Shown here: in pieces, positions 1 to 9,586 of the stretch
Layout of the letters: each line of letters begins with the position of its first letter
Position numbering within the stretch: position 1 is the stretch's first letter
Source of the DNA: Pseudonocardia sp. TRM90224
GTDB taxonomy: Bacteria; Actinomycetota; Actinomycetes; Mycobacteriales; Pseudonocardiaceae
Direction: 5' to 3'
Length of the DNA: 64,000 bases
NCBI RefSeq assembly: GCF_021245725.1
Contig: NZ_JAJGSX010000006.1
Span: 124,001-188,000 of the forward strand
The notes under the pieces: generated by a model
The model's database searches: none
Told to the model about the DNA's origin: nothing
Seen by the model: only the letters and a program-made list of their open reading frames with translations
Program-made: the position numbers and the translations under genes

Positions 1-1163
1 GCTCCGGCGAGCAGCCGGTGGCCGCTCGCGAGCACCCCGATCGCCAGCACGACGGCGACCGCGCCGAGTGCGAACGGGACCGCCACCCCGTACGCCTCGG
101 CGAGCAAACCAGCGGCGAAGGGAGCCAGCCCGCCGCCGATGAACCGGATGAACCCGTACGCCGCCGACGCCACCGGCCGCTCGACCGGCGCCACCAGCAT
201 CACCGCCTGCGTGGTGAGCGTGTTGTTGATGCCGATCAGCGCGCCGGCCGCGATCACCACGACGACCAGCGTCGGCGGCGAGTCGATCCGCGCGGCGATG
301 ATCGCGAGGAGGGCCGCGAAGAGCGCCAGGTTGACGTACAGCGTGGGCGCCGTGCCGAACCGGCGCTGCAGCCGCGGTGCGACGAACACCGAGAAGATCG
401 CCACGAGCACGCCCCACCCGAAGAACACCGCGCCAAGCTGGTAGATCGAGAGCCCCATCGGGAACGGGACGTAGCCGAGCATCGTGAAGAAGCCCCAGTT
501 GTAGAGCAGCGCCGTCACACCCATCGTCAGCAGGCCGCGGTGGCGCAGGGCGGCGAGCGGCTCCGCGAGCGACGCGCGGTGGACCGGCCGAGGCGTGCTC
601 GGGACGAACAGCACGGTCGCGACCAGCGCGATCGCCATCAGCACCGAGACGCCGAAGAACGGGCCGCGCCAGCTGACGTTGCCGAGCAACCCACCCAGCA
701 ACGGGCCACACGCGATGCCGACGCCCAGCGCCGTTTCGTACAGGACGATCGCGCCGGCGAACCCGCCGCTGGCCGAGCCGACGATCACGGCGAGCGAGGT
801 CGCGATGAACAGCGCGTTGCCCAGGCCCCACCCGGCCCGGAACCCGACGATCCCGCCGATGCTCCCCGACGCCCCGGCCAGCGCCGCGAACACGACGATG
901 ATCACGAGGCCGGCGATGAGGGTGTTCTTCGCGCCGATCCGGCTCGACACCCACCCCGTCACGAGCATCGCCACTGCGGTGACCACGAGGTAGCTGGTGA
1001 ACAGCAGCGTCACCTGGCTCGGCGATGCGTGCAGCTGGTCGGCGAGCGCCGGGAGGATCGGATCGACGAGCCCGATGCCCATGAACGAGATGACGCACGC
1101 GAACGCGACGGCCCAGACGGCCTTGGGCTGCCGGAACGGGCTGGCGGGCCGGACGGTGGTCAT
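1..1163 (-). CDS. MFS transporter, partial (3' end outside window)
   Basis: A polytopic major facilitator superfamily drug/metabolite exporter of the inner membrane; substrate unknown. The reverse strand is open from an ATG at 1163 to the window edge, giving 387 codons with repeated hydrophobic helices. Near the N-terminus it reads FACVISFMGIGLVDPILPAL, and a typical loop 2-3 region (GWVSSRIGAKNT) follows, as in 12-TM efflux members. A good ribosome site (GGAGGAG, 1171-1177 region) precedes the ATG. It is divergent from amt, with a palindromic repeat in between. The C-terminus is missing because the window ends. Family call is confident; function is not. Confidence 0.85.
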   Translation of the reverse strand, partial: MTTVRPASPFRQPKAVWAVAFACVISFMGIGLVDPILPALADQLHASPSQVTLLFTSYLVVTAVAMLVTGWVSSRIGAKNTLIAGLVIIVVFAALAGASGSIGGIVGFRAGWGLGNALFIATSLAVIVGSASGGFAGAIVLYETALGVGIACGPLLGGLLGNVSWRGPFFGVSVLMAIALVATVLFVPSTPRPVHRASLAEPLAALRHRGLLTMGVTALLYNWGFFTMLGYVPFPMGLSIYQLGAVFFGWGVLVAIFSVFVAPRLQRRFGTAPTLYVNLALFAALLAIIAARIDSPPTLVVVVIAAGALIGINNTLTTQAVMLVAPVERPVASAAYGFIRFIGGGLAPFAAGLLAEAYGVAVPFALGAVAVVLAIGVLASGHRLLAG

Positions 1164-1185
1164 GCGGGAGCTCCTCCAAGACGGC

Positions 1186-1211
1186 AACGGTCGATAGCAT
1201 AGCTAACGGTC
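1186..1211 (-). promoter_or_regulatory. Candidate promoter of the MFS gene with direct repeats
   Basis: On the minus strand a TATGCT hexamer (1197-1202) lies about 33 nt upstream of the MFS start, suitable as a -10 box for a short 5' leader. Two direct GACCGTT repeats (minus strand, 1186-1192 and 1205-1211) flank it and could be a regulator site. No regulator gene is adjacent in the window. Confidence 0.35.
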
Positions 1212-1230
1212 AGTCGTCACAACCCCGATG

Positions 1231-1292
1231 TCCCCACCGTTTTGCCAACCTGCACGCCGTTTCGGGTGTGCAGGTTGGCAAAACGGTGGGGA
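1231..1292. repeat. Family A palindromic repeat, copy 1
   Basis: Perfect 25-bp inverted repeat: left arm 1231-1255 starts TCCCCACCGTTTTGCC, right arm 1268-1292, 12-nt loop. The same sequence recurs at 32147-32210 and 41198-41267, and a diverged version lies near 60801-60859. This copy lies between two divergent genes and has no T-tract, so it is not a simple terminator. Confidence 0.9.
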
Positions 1293-1337
1293 AGTTCGCG
1301 ACTGCTCGACCGTGCGCAACCCTCACGTCACGCAGAC

Positions 1338-1374
1338 GTAACACTGCCTACGGGTCAGTTCACGTTGCCGAAAC
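1338..1374 (+). promoter_or_regulatory. GlnR-box-like operator upstream of amt
   Basis: GTAAC (1338-1342), six bases, TACGG (1349-1353 region), then TTCAC (1359-1363), six bases (GTTGCC) and GAAAC (1370-1374). This fits the actinobacterial GlnR consensus gTnAC-n6-GaAAC, given twice in tandem about 21 bp apart. GlnR controls amtB-glnK in related actinomycetes under nitrogen limitation. The second half-site pair is the better match. The binding call is inference from consensus and context. Confidence 0.55.
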
Positions 1375-1394
1375 ACGTGGTCGCGGGCCTGTAA

Positions 1395-3095
<1,701 letters not shown>

Positions 3096-3167
3096 GCACA
3101 CCGGGTGAGATGTCCGTTTCGGGCCGCCGGATCGGAACGAACTGTGCGAACGAGGCGTTGACACTGC

Positions 3168-3761
3168 GTGACCTCCACGAGGCCCGCTGTACGTTTCGTC
3201 CTGCCCGGCCGGTCGTTGCTGCTAGTCGCAGGAATGCCGGGCGCCGGGAAGTCGACGCTGCTCGCCGGACTGCCCGAGCGCGAGGGGCAGGTCGTGCTCG
3301 ATTCCGACAGCTACCGGGAAGCGCTGCACAAGGCGCTGCACCCGTTGCCGTACGGCTGGTACCGCCCGCTCGTCCATTTGTGGCACCGCGTCGCCGTAGT
3401 GCGCAACGCCGGATCGGCCATCCCGACGGTCATCGTCCACCTGCCCGCGACCGATCCGCGCATGCGCGCGGCGGTCGCTCGGCTGGCTGCGATGACGGGT
3501 CGCTCCGCCCACCTGCTGTGGTTGCACGTCGACCCGGCGGAGGCGCGCACGGGTCAGCTGGAGCGCGGCCGGGTGGTGCCGGAGTCGTCGATGGCGGGCC
3601 ACGCCGAGCGCGCCGTCGCCACCACGGCCGAGCTGCGGGCCAACCCGCCGACGGAGTGGGAGAGCGTCACCGTGCTCGACCGCTCGACGGCGCGCGCCGG
3701 CATGCTCGTCGACGACGGCGAGCCGGTGATCCGGCCGGAGTACGCCCGCAAGGCTTCGTAG
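3168..3761 (+). CDS. P-loop kinase-like ATPase
   Basis: A 197-aa soluble protein with a Walker A motif (GMPGAGKST) about 22 residues in, followed by a DSDSYRE stretch resembling the acceptor region of small AAA/zeta-toxin-like or polynucleotide-kinase-like P-loop kinases. Substrate unknown. The GTG at 3168 is the first start in the frame; a weak GAGG lies 12 nt upstream, so the start is uncertain. It occupies part of the place of glnD in syntenic genomes and is convergent, 9 nt apart, with a second small P-loop kinase. No sign of toxin-antitoxin pairing was seen. Confidence 0.7.
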   Translation: MTSTRPAVRFVLPGRSLLLVAGMPGAGKSTLLAGLPEREGQVVLDSDSYREALHKALHPLPYGWYRPLVHLWHRVAVVRNAGSAIPTVIVHLPATDPRMRAAVARLAAMTGRSAHLLWLHVDPAEARTGQLERGRVVPESSMAGHAERAVATTAELRANPPTEWESVTVLDRSTARAGMLVDDGEPVIRPEYARKAS

Positions 3762-3770
3762 GCCCCTGCG

Positions 3771-4229
3771 TCAGCGCAGCCGTTCCAGCTGGTCGGCCAC
3801 CGCGGCGACGGGCGCCGTCGCGTCGATCTCGAGGGTGGCGCCCTCGCGCAGGAGGGGCTGCACCTCGGCGATGTGCTTCAGCACCAGCTCCCGTTCCTCG
3901 GCGCTCTTGCCGTACTGGTTCGTGGTGCGTGCCTCGATCCGGTCGAACAGGACGTCCGCGGGCGCGCTCAGCAGCACGATGTGGTCGAACCGCGGGTAGA
4001 AGTCGACCTGGTTGGTCTTGCAGCCCGCGACGAACACCCCTCCGTCGGTCGCGAGCAGCTCCGCCATGGCCTCGGTGCGCCACACCCAGTCGGGCTCGCC
4101 GTCGTCGTCGGTGACCCATTCGCACCACGTGTCGGAATCCGTGTCGACCACCCGGTGGCCGCGGCGGGCGAGCTCTTCGAGGACCGTCGACTTGCCCGTT
4201 CCGGACATCCCGGTGATCAGAACCTTCAC
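3771..4229 (-). CDS. Small P-loop kinase (adenylate/shikimate kinase-like)
   Basis: A 152-aa protein with an N-terminal Walker A (ITGMSGTGKST, residues ~5-15), a DTDSDTW motif after strand 2 and a DRIEARTTNQYGKS lid-like segment. This architecture is that of small nucleoside- or metabolite-kinase-like AAA proteins; the substrate cannot be read from sequence. A CAGACT hexamer (plus coordinates 4236-4241, minus strand) 6 nt before the GTG start suggests a leaderless mRNA. It is divergent from ffh and convergent with the previous kinase gene. Confidence 0.72.
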   Translation of the reverse strand: MKVLITGMSGTGKSTVLEELARRGHRVVDTDSDTWCEWVTDDDGEPDWVWRTEAMAELLATDGGVFVAGCKTNQVDFYPRFDHIVLLSAPADVLFDRIEARTTNQYGKSAEERELVLKHIAEVQPLLREGATLEIDATAPVAAVADQLERLR

Positions 4230-4245
4230 GTACCCAGTCTGCCGC

Positions 4246-4275
4246 CCGACAGGTCCGGCCGAGCCCCAGTAGGCT
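4246..4275 (+). promoter_or_regulatory. ffh promoter, probably leaderless
   Basis: CCGACA (4246-4251) and TAGGCT (4270-4275) are 18 bp apart, and the -10-like box ends 7 nt before the ffh GTG. This would place the transcription start at or next to the start codon. Confidence 0.5.
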
Positions 4276-4282
4276 TGGCCGG

Positions 4283-5812
4283 GTGTTCGACACCCTCTCC
4301 GAGCGCCTCAGCGGCGCGCTCGCCAACCTCCGTGGCAAGGGTCGGCTCTCCGAGGCCGACATCGACACCACCGCGCGGGAGATCCGCATCGCGCTGCTGG
4401 AGGCCGACGTCGCGCTCCCGGTGGTGCGCGGCTTCATCACGCGGATCAAGGAGAGGGCGAAAGGCGCGGAGGTCTCCGGCGCGCTGAACCCCGCGCAGCA
4501 GGTCGTCAAGATCGTCAACGAGGAGCTCGTCGCGATCCTCGGCGGCGAGACCAGACGGATCGCGCTGGCCAAGGAACCGCCCAGCGTGATCATGCTGGCG
4601 GGTCTGCAGGGTTCCGGTAAGACCACACTCGCCGGGAAGCTCGCCAATTGGCTCAAGGGGCAGGGCCACACACCGCTGCTCGTCGCCTGCGACCTGCAGC
4701 GGCCCAACGCGGTCAACCAGCTGCAGATCGTCGGTGAGCGCGCGGGCGTCACGACCTTCGCGCCGGAGCCGGGCAACGGTGTCGGCGACCCGGTCGACGT
4801 CGCGCGTCGCGGTGTCGCGCACGCCCGCGAGAAGATGTTCGACATCGTCATCGTCGACACCGCGGGCCGCCTCGGTGTCGACGAGGAGCTGATGCGCCAG
4901 GCCGCGGACATCCGCGACGCCGTCGCGCCCGACGAGACCTTGTTCGTCGTCGACGCCATGATCGGTCAGGACGCCGTGGCCACCGCGGAGGCGTTCCGCG
5001 ACGGCGTCGGGTTCACCGGTGTTGTGCTCACGAAGCTCGACGGCGACGCCCGCGGTGGTGCCGCGCTGTCGGTCCGCGAGGTCACCGGCCAGCCGATCCT
5101 CTTCGCGTCGAGCGGCGAGAAGCTCGCCGACTTCGACGTCTTCCACCCCGACCGGATGGCCAGCCGCATCCTCGGGATGGGCGACCTGCTCACGCTGATC
5201 GAGCAGGCCGAGAGCGCGTTCGACCAGGAGCAGACGGCGAAGGCCGCCGCGAAGATCAGCTCGGGCGAGCTGACCCTCGAGGACTTCCTCGAGCAGATGC
5301 TCGCCATCCGCAAGATGGGCCCGATCGGCAACATCCTCAACATGCTGCCGGGCGCCAACGCCGGCCAGATGAAGGACGCGCTCGCCCAGGTCGACGACAA
5401 GCAGCTCGACAAGCTGCAGGCGATCATCCGCGGCATGACGCCCGCGGAGCGTTCCGACCCGAAGATCATCAACGGCTCGCGGCGGCTGCGCATCGCCAAC
5501 GGCTCCGGCGTGCAGGTCAGCGACGTCAACGAGCTGGTCAACCGCTTCTTCGAAGCCCGCAAGATGATGAAGCAGATGGCCGGCCAGTTCGGTTTCGGCG
5601 GCGGCCGCAGCGCCACGAAGAAGCTGGCGAAGAGCCGCAAGGGCAAGAAGGGCAAGGGGCGTGGCCCCACCCCGTCGCGCGGTCTGCCGGGCGGCATGGG
5701 CATGCCGGACCTCTCGGGCATGCCGCCGTCGCTGCAGCAGCTGCCGCCGGGGCTCGACCAGCTCCCGCCGGGCTTCGACCCGAGCAAGCTCAAGTTCCCG
5801 AAGGGCAAGTAG
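4283..5812 (+). CDS. ffh: Signal recognition particle protein Ffh
   Basis: SRP54 GTPase, 509 aa, which binds 4.5S RNA and signal sequences and docks ribosomes at FtsY for co-translational membrane insertion. An N-domain helical bundle (residues 1-90) is followed by the G domain with P-loop GLQGSGKTT (about residue 108), DTAGR, and TKLDGDARGG. The methionine-rich M domain (from about 300) holds the IRKMGPIGNILNMLPG motif. The C-terminal ~60 residues are a Gly/Pro/Lys-rich tail (KGKKGKGRGPTPSRG) longer than in E. coli Ffh, common in actinobacteria. It starts with GTG after a leaderless-type promoter. Confidence 0.97.
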   Translation: MFDTLSERLSGALANLRGKGRLSEADIDTTAREIRIALLEADVALPVVRGFITRIKERAKGAEVSGALNPAQQVVKIVNEELVAILGGETRRIALAKEPPSVIMLAGLQGSGKTTLAGKLANWLKGQGHTPLLVACDLQRPNAVNQLQIVGERAGVTTFAPEPGNGVGDPVDVARRGVAHAREKMFDIVIVDTAGRLGVDEELMRQAADIRDAVAPDETLFVVDAMIGQDAVATAEAFRDGVGFTGVVLTKLDGDARGGAALSVREVTGQPILFASSGEKLADFDVFHPDRMASRILGMGDLLTLIEQAESAFDQEQTAKAAAKISSGELTLEDFLEQMLAIRKMGPIGNILNMLPGANAGQMKDALAQVDDKQLDKLQAIIRGMTPAERSDPKIINGSRRLRIANGSGVQVSDVNELVNRFFEARKMMKQMAGQFGFGGGRSATKKLAKSRKGKKGKGRGPTPSRGLPGGMGMPDLSGMPPSLQQLPPGLDQLPPGFDPSKLKFPKGK

Positions 5813-5816
5813 CTCC

Positions 5817-6890
5817 GTGTATCGGCTGCGCGGCGTGGCGCTGCCGGACGAGAGCACGGTCGACCTGTACGTCGACGCCGCCGGCCGGCTGGTCGAGGAG
5901 CCGATCGCCGGGGCAGAGACGCTCGTCGACGGCGGGTGGATCGTGCCCGGCCTCGTCGACGCGCACTGCCACGTCGGGCTGGCGGTCGCCGACCTGGAGG
6001 AGGCCGACGAGCAGGCCCGCACCGACCGCGATGCGGGCGCGTTGCTGCTGCGCGACTGCGGCTCCCCGATGGACACCAGTCCGCTGCAGGCCCGCACCGA
6101 CCTCCCGGAGATCATCAGGGCCGGCCGGCACATCGCACGTCCCAAGCGCTACATCTCCGGCCTCGCCATCGACCTGGAGGACCCGGCCGCGCTGCCCGAC
6201 GCCGTCGCCGACCAGGCCGTGCTCGGCGACGGCTGGGTCAAGCTGGTCGGCGACTGGATCGACCGCGGCAAGGGCGACCTCGGCCCACTGTGGCCCGACG
6301 ACGTGCTGAGGGCCGCGATCGACGCGGCCCATGCCCTCGGCGCACGGGTGACGGCGCACGTGTTCGGCGCCGAGGCGATGCACGGGCTCATCGGTGCGGG
6401 CATCGACTGCATCGAGCACGGCACCGGCCTCACCGACGACCTGATCGCCGAGATGGCCGAGCGCGGCACCGCGCTGGTGCCCACGCTGATCAACGTCGAG
6501 ACGTTCCCCTCGATCGCCGACAGCGCCACGAAGTACCCGACCTACGCCGAGCACATGCGGCGGCTGCACGCCGGGGCGGGCGACACGGTCCGCAGAGCGG
6601 TCGAGGCGGGTGTCCCGGTCTACGCGGGCACCGACGCCGGCGGCGGCATCGCGCACGGCCGGATCGCCGACGAGATCATCGCGCTGCACGAGGCCGGCAT
6701 GGACGCAACGGCCGCGCTCGCGGCGGGCAGCTGGGGCGCGCGGACCTGGCTGGGCCGCCCCAACTGGCAGTTCGGCCGCCCGGCCGACCTCGTCGTCTAC
6801 CGCTCCGATCCGCGCAAGGACCTCACGGAACTGCGCGAACCGGCGCTCGTCATGCTTCGCGGCGTGCCGGTGCACGCGACCGGCCGGTAG
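5817..6890 (+). CDS. Amidohydrolase family protein
   Basis: A 357-aa metal-dependent hydrolase of the imidazolonepropionase/prolidase-like amidohydrolase group. Metal-binding signatures are visible: DAHCHVG after strand 1 (HxH), TAHVFG and CIEHGTGL carrying the two later histidines, and the GTDAGGG aspartate near residue 265. The substrate is not known. The GTG start lies 4 nt after the ffh stop, so it is probably cotranscribed; M. tuberculosis also has an amidohydrolase after ffh. WVKLVGDW sits where many members have a carbamylated lysine, so a binuclear centre is possible but unproven. Confidence 0.85.
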   Translation: MYRLRGVALPDESTVDLYVDAAGRLVEEPIAGAETLVDGGWIVPGLVDAHCHVGLAVADLEEADEQARTDRDAGALLLRDCGSPMDTSPLQARTDLPEIIRAGRHIARPKRYISGLAIDLEDPAALPDAVADQAVLGDGWVKLVGDWIDRGKGDLGPLWPDDVLRAAIDAAHALGARVTAHVFGAEAMHGLIGAGIDCIEHGTGLTDDLIAEMAERGTALVPTLINVETFPSIADSATKYPTYAEHMRRLHAGAGDTVRRAVEAGVPVYAGTDAGGGIAHGRIADEIIALHEAGMDATAALAAGSWGARTWLGRPNWQFGRPADLVVYRSDPRKDLTELREPALVMLRGVPVHATGR

Positions 6891-6899
6891 CGTCGGGGC

Positions 6900-7829
6900 G
6901 TGAGTGCGGGAGACAGCGACGACGAGCGGCCGGCTGACGGCGTCGAGGTAGGGGGCGTCGAGGCAGGAAGCGCGGCGTCGGAGCCCGTCGGCGACGTCGG
7001 CACAGCGCCGGCGCTCTCCGCCGTGGCGGACCCGCCGTGGACCGCTCCCGAATGGACGCCCGTCCCGCCGACCCCGCCTGCGGTGTCGCCCGAGTTCTCC
7101 TTCTCCAGGCCGGCGCAGCCGCCGCGGCGCACCCATCGGTGGGGGATCGGCGCCTACGTGCTCGTCGAGATCGTGTTCCTCGGCACATCGCTGCTGTTGG
7201 CGTTGCTGTTCATGCGCGGCGAGGGCGAAGGCGAGGCGTCGTCGGCGGGGCAGCTCGCGCTGTCGCTGGCCGTGCCGACGATGGTCGCCGCCTCGCTCGC
7301 CGTGGTGATCACGTTGGTGCGCGGCAACGGCCCGTTCGTCGACCTGCGGCTCTCGTGGTCGTGGCGCGACATCGGCATCGGGCTCGCGTTCGGGCTCGGC
7401 GGGCTCTTCGTGACGATCCCCGCGTCGATCGTCTACTCGATGATCGTCGGCGAGGAGGCGTCATCGGCGGTCGGCAGCGCGTTCGCCGAGGTCAGAGCCA
7501 ATCCCGTGACCGCCGTCGCGATCTTCGCCACGGTCGCGCTCCTCGCGCCCCTGTGCGAGGAGATCGTGTACCGGGGGCTGCTGTGGGGCAGCATCGAACG
7601 GCTGGGCGTCGGCCCGTGGGTGGCGTTCGGGGTCACGACGCTGCTGTTCGCGCTCGCCCATTTCGAGTTCACCCGCACCCCGCTGCTGCTGATCGTCGCG
7701 ATCCCGATCGCGCTGGCCAGGGTGTACACGGGGCGGCTGCTGGCCAGCATCGTGGCGCACCAGGTGAACAACCTGTTGCCGGCGCTGGTGCTCGTTCTGG
7801 GTGTCTTGGGCGCGCTACCAGTGGCCTGA
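6900..7829 (+). CDS. CPBP family intramembrane metalloprotease
   Basis: A 309-aa integral membrane protease of the CAAX/bacteriocin-processing (Abi) family. The first ~85 residues are an acidic, proline-rich cytoplasmic tail. Hydrophobic segments follow, with the hallmark EEIVYRG motif (EExxxR) at about residue 220, the FALAHFE histidine motif and a final [11 protein letters not shown] motif. Its natural substrate is unknown. The GTG is 9 nt after the amidohydrolase stop. A TAGCGT hexamer (6888-6893) 6 nt before the GTG could also give a separate leaderless transcript. Confidence 0.88.
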   Translation: MSAGDSDDERPADGVEVGGVEAGSAASEPVGDVGTAPALSAVADPPWTAPEWTPVPPTPPAVSPEFSFSRPAQPPRRTHRWGIGAYVLVEIVFLGTSLLLALLFMRGEGEGEASSAGQLALSLAVPTMVAASLAVVITLVRGNGPFVDLRLSWSWRDIGIGLAFGLGGLFVTIPASIVYSMIVGEEASSAVGSAFAEVRANPVTAVAIFATVALLAPLCEEIVYRGLLWGSIERLGVGPWVAFGVTTLLFALAHFEFTRTPLLLIVAIPIALARVYTGRLLASIVAHQVNNLLPALVLVLGVLGALPVA

Positions 7830-7854
7830 GAGCCCGTCCGCGCCGCCCGTCTGG

Positions 7855-7871
7855 CAGAATGGCCGATCGGC
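7855..7871 (+). promoter_or_regulatory. Candidate rpsP promoter and palindromic leader element
   Basis: A CAGAAT -10-like hexamer (7855-7860) is the best promoter candidate for rpsP, giving a leader of about 125 nt. It runs into a perfect palindrome GGCCGATCGGCC (7861-7872). No convincing -35 is visible. The leader may carry autoregulation of the ribosomal operon, but no known riboswitch was recognised. Confidence 0.4.
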
Positions 7872-7992
7872 CCTGCGGATGGCCCTCTACCGTGCCGCAG
7901 CCACCCACACGTCGAGTGACGCGCAGCCCGTAACCCCACGCGAGCGGTGCGGCCTCACCGCCGAAGTACCGATTCAAGGAGCAGCAAGCAGC

Positions 7993-8442
7993 GTGGCCGT
8001 CAAGATCAAGCTGATGAGGCTGGGCAAGATCCGTCAGCCGTACTACCGCGTCGTCGTCGCCGACGCCCGCAGCCGCCGCAGCGGTCGGGCCATCGAGACC
8101 ATCGGCAAGTACCACCCCAAGAACGAGCCGAGCCTGATCGAGATCGACTCGGAGCGTGCGCAGTACTGGCTGGGTGTCGGCGCGCAGCCGACCGAGCCCG
8201 TCGAGCACCTCCTCAAGATCACCGGCGACTGGCAGAAGTTCAAGGGCCTCCCCGGCGCCGAGGGCACCCTCAAGCCGCAGCCGGAGAAGGTGGACAAGCT
8301 GGCCCGCTTCCAGGCAGCGCTCGCCGCTGCCGGCGAGGAGCCGACCACCGAGGCCACCACCCCGAAGAAGAAGGGCGCCCGGCGCGAGAAGGCCGAGGAC
8401 GCCGCACCTGAGGCTGAGGCGGCCGAGGCCACCGAGAAGTGA
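7993..8442 (+). CDS. rpsP: 30S ribosomal protein S16
   Basis: Small-subunit protein needed for 16S rRNA folding. The first ~90 residues ([20 protein letters not shown]) match S16 throughout. The protein is 149 aa, longer than the ~85 of E. coli, because of an Ala/Glu/Lys-rich tail typical of actinobacteria. GTG at 7993 is the start; AAGGAG (7976-7981) lies 11 nt upstream. It heads the rpsP-khpA-rimM operon. Confidence 0.97.
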   Translation: MAVKIKLMRLGKIRQPYYRVVVADARSRRSGRAIETIGKYHPKNEPSLIEIDSERAQYWLGVGAQPTEPVEHLLKITGDWQKFKGLPGAEGTLKPQPEKVDKLARFQAALAAAGEEPTTEATTPKKKGARREKAEDAAPEAEAAEATEK

Positions 8443-8476
8443 CCGGACCCACGACGAGCTTCATTGAGGAGGCGTC

Positions 8477-8719
8477 ATGACGCCGGTGCTTGCCGACGCG
8501 CTGGAGCACCTCGTCCGTGGGATCGTCGACCACCCCGACGAGGTGCGGGTCGACCTGGTCACCACTCGTCGCGGCCGAACCCTCGAGGTGCGTGTGCACC
8601 CCGAGGACCTCGGCAAGGTGATCGGGCGTGGTGGCCGCACGGCCACCGCGCTGCGCACCGTCGTCGGCGGGATCGGTGGTAGGGGCGTGCGTGTGGATGT
8701 CGTCGACACCGACCGGTAG
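8477..8719 (+). CDS. khpA: KH-domain RNA-binding protein KhpA
   Basis: An 80-aa single KH-domain protein. The type II KH core includes DLGKVIGRGGRTATALR, with the GxxG loop (GRGG) that contacts RNA. In Gram-positive bacteria KhpA works with KhpB/EloR in RNA binding and cell elongation. The gene lies between rpsP and rimM, its conserved place. GAGGAGG (about 8465-8471) precedes the ATG. It overlaps rimM by 23 nt. Confidence 0.94.
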   Translation: MTPVLADALEHLVRGIVDHPDEVRVDLVTTRRGRTLEVRVHPEDLGKVIGRGGRTATALRTVVGGIGGRGVRVDVVDTDR

Positions 8720-9245
8720 CCGCACGGGCGAAGTGCTCGTCGGCGTCGCCCTGCGCGCGCACGGGTTGCGCGGCGAGGTCGTCGTCGACGTGCACACCGA
8801 CTCGCCCGAGGAGCGGTTCGCCGCGGGGCGGGTCCTCGTGGCGCGCCGCCCGCCCGGCCCCGATGGCACGTTGACCGTGGAGTCGGTCCGCCCGCACTCG
8901 GGCAGGCTGCTCGTGCGGTTCGTCGAGGCACCCGACCGGACGGGCGCGGAGGCGCTGCGCGGCACCCGGCTGCTGGTCGACACCGCGTCGCTGGCGCTCC
9001 CGGACGACCCCGACGAGTTCCACGTCCACCAGCTCGAAGGCCTGCGTGCCGAGCTGGCCGACGGCGAGCTCGTCGGCACCGTCCGCGATGTGATCCACGG
9101 GCCGGGCGGCGAGCTGCTCGTGCTCGCCCGCGAAGGCGCGCCCGACGCGCTGGTCCCGTTCGTCCGCGAGATCGTCCCGACCGTCGACATGGCGGCGGGC
9201 AAGGTCGTGCTCACGCCGCCGGAGGGCCTGCTCGACACCGAATGA
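8697..9245 (+). CDS. rimM: Ribosome maturation factor RimM
   Basis: Assists 30S head maturation by binding S19 and 16S rRNA; 182 aa. The N-terminal RimM domain opens with GEVLVGVALRAHGLRGEVVV. A PRC-barrel follows, with LEGLRAELADGELVGTVRDV and the C-terminal LVPFVREIVPTVD motif. The ATG at 8697 gives the usual N-terminal length and overlaps khpA by 23 nt, implying coupling. It is last in the operon, before a strong terminator. Confidence 0.95.
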   Translation: MSSTPTGSRTGEVLVGVALRAHGLRGEVVVDVHTDSPEERFAAGRVLVARRPPGPDGTLTVESVRPHSGRLLVRFVEAPDRTGAEALRGTRLLVDTASLALPDDPDEFHVHQLEGLRAELADGELVGTVRDVIHGPGGELLVLAREGAPDALVPFVREIVPTVDMAAGKVVLTPPEGLLDTE

Positions 9246-9251
9246 AATGTA

Positions 9252-9297
9252 CGCCGACGGCCCCGTTGACTCCGTGTCAGCGGGGCCGTCGGCGTTT
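9252..9297 (+). terminator. Intrinsic terminator after rimM
   Basis: A perfect 14-bp GC-rich stem (arms 9252-9265 and 9281-9294) with a 15-nt loop is followed by TTT. It ends the rpsP-khpA-rimM operon and isolates the next module. Confidence 0.9.
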
Positions 9298-9312
9298 CTC
9301 GACAACGGGCGC

Positions 9313-9355
9313 GTCAACTTTGGTTGACAGCCTGGATGTGTCAACGTAGGTTGAC
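9313..9355 (+). promoter_or_regulatory. Twin GTCAAC-N4-GTTGAC operators overlapping a leaderless promoter
   Basis: Two perfect inverted repeats, GTCAAC-TTTG-GTTGAC (9313-9328) and GTCAAC-GTAG-GTTGAC (9340-9355), are centred 27 bp apart. They coincide with a promoter, TTGACA (9324-9329), 17 bp, TAGGTT (9347-9352). The ATG of the HTH gene begins 7 nt after the -10, so the mRNA is probably leaderless. A dimeric repressor bound here would cover both promoter boxes; the adjacent HTH protein is the natural candidate. Confidence 0.8.
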
Positions 9356-9358
9356 GGC

Positions 9359-9574
9359 ATGGCAGATGCGACGCAGGTAGCGGCGGCAGCGTCCAGCAGG
9401 GACCCCGCCATCGGACTAGCGGCTGTGGCGTCCCTGCGGGGGCTGCTGGAGTCGCTCGAGGAACTGCAGGTAGGCAACGCGCGCGACCAGGGGTGGTCGT
9501 GGCAGCAGATCGCGGCCGCGCTCAAGGTGAGCAGGCAGGCCGTTCACAAGAAGTACCGCCGGTTCGGGTTCTGA
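9359..9574 (+). CDS. Small HTH DNA-binding protein, putative autorepressor
   Basis: A 71-aa protein: an amphipathic helical N-terminus (LRGLLESLEELQVGNARDQG) then a helix-turn-helix, WSWQQIAAALKVSRQAVHKK, near the C-terminus. No other domain fits. Its gene begins directly after twin palindromic operators and is followed 12 nt later by a Clp N-terminal-domain protein, a pairing seen in other actinobacteria. Likely role: repressor of its own two-gene operon. The operator assignment is inference; the HTH is clear. Confidence 0.82.
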   Translation: MADATQVAAAASSRDPAIGLAAVASLRGLLESLEELQVGNARDQGWSWQQIAAALKVSRQAVHKKYRRFGF

Positions 9575-9586
9575 GGGGGTTCTGCG

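Noticed and set aside
18..1202. Plus-strand frame opposite the first MFS gene
   Set aside because: The translation is Arg/Asp/His-rich low complexity, whereas the reverse strand encodes a normal polytopic transporter with a ribosome site.
1231..1292. Family A repeat considered as a Rho-independent terminator
   Set aside because: No T-tract follows either arm, and copy 1 lies between divergent genes with nothing to terminate.
3158..3195. TTGACA at 3158 as a promoter for the P-loop kinase gene
   Set aside because: No -10 hexamer at 16-18 bp; the nearest candidate (TGTACG) is 24 bp away and lies inside the coding frame.
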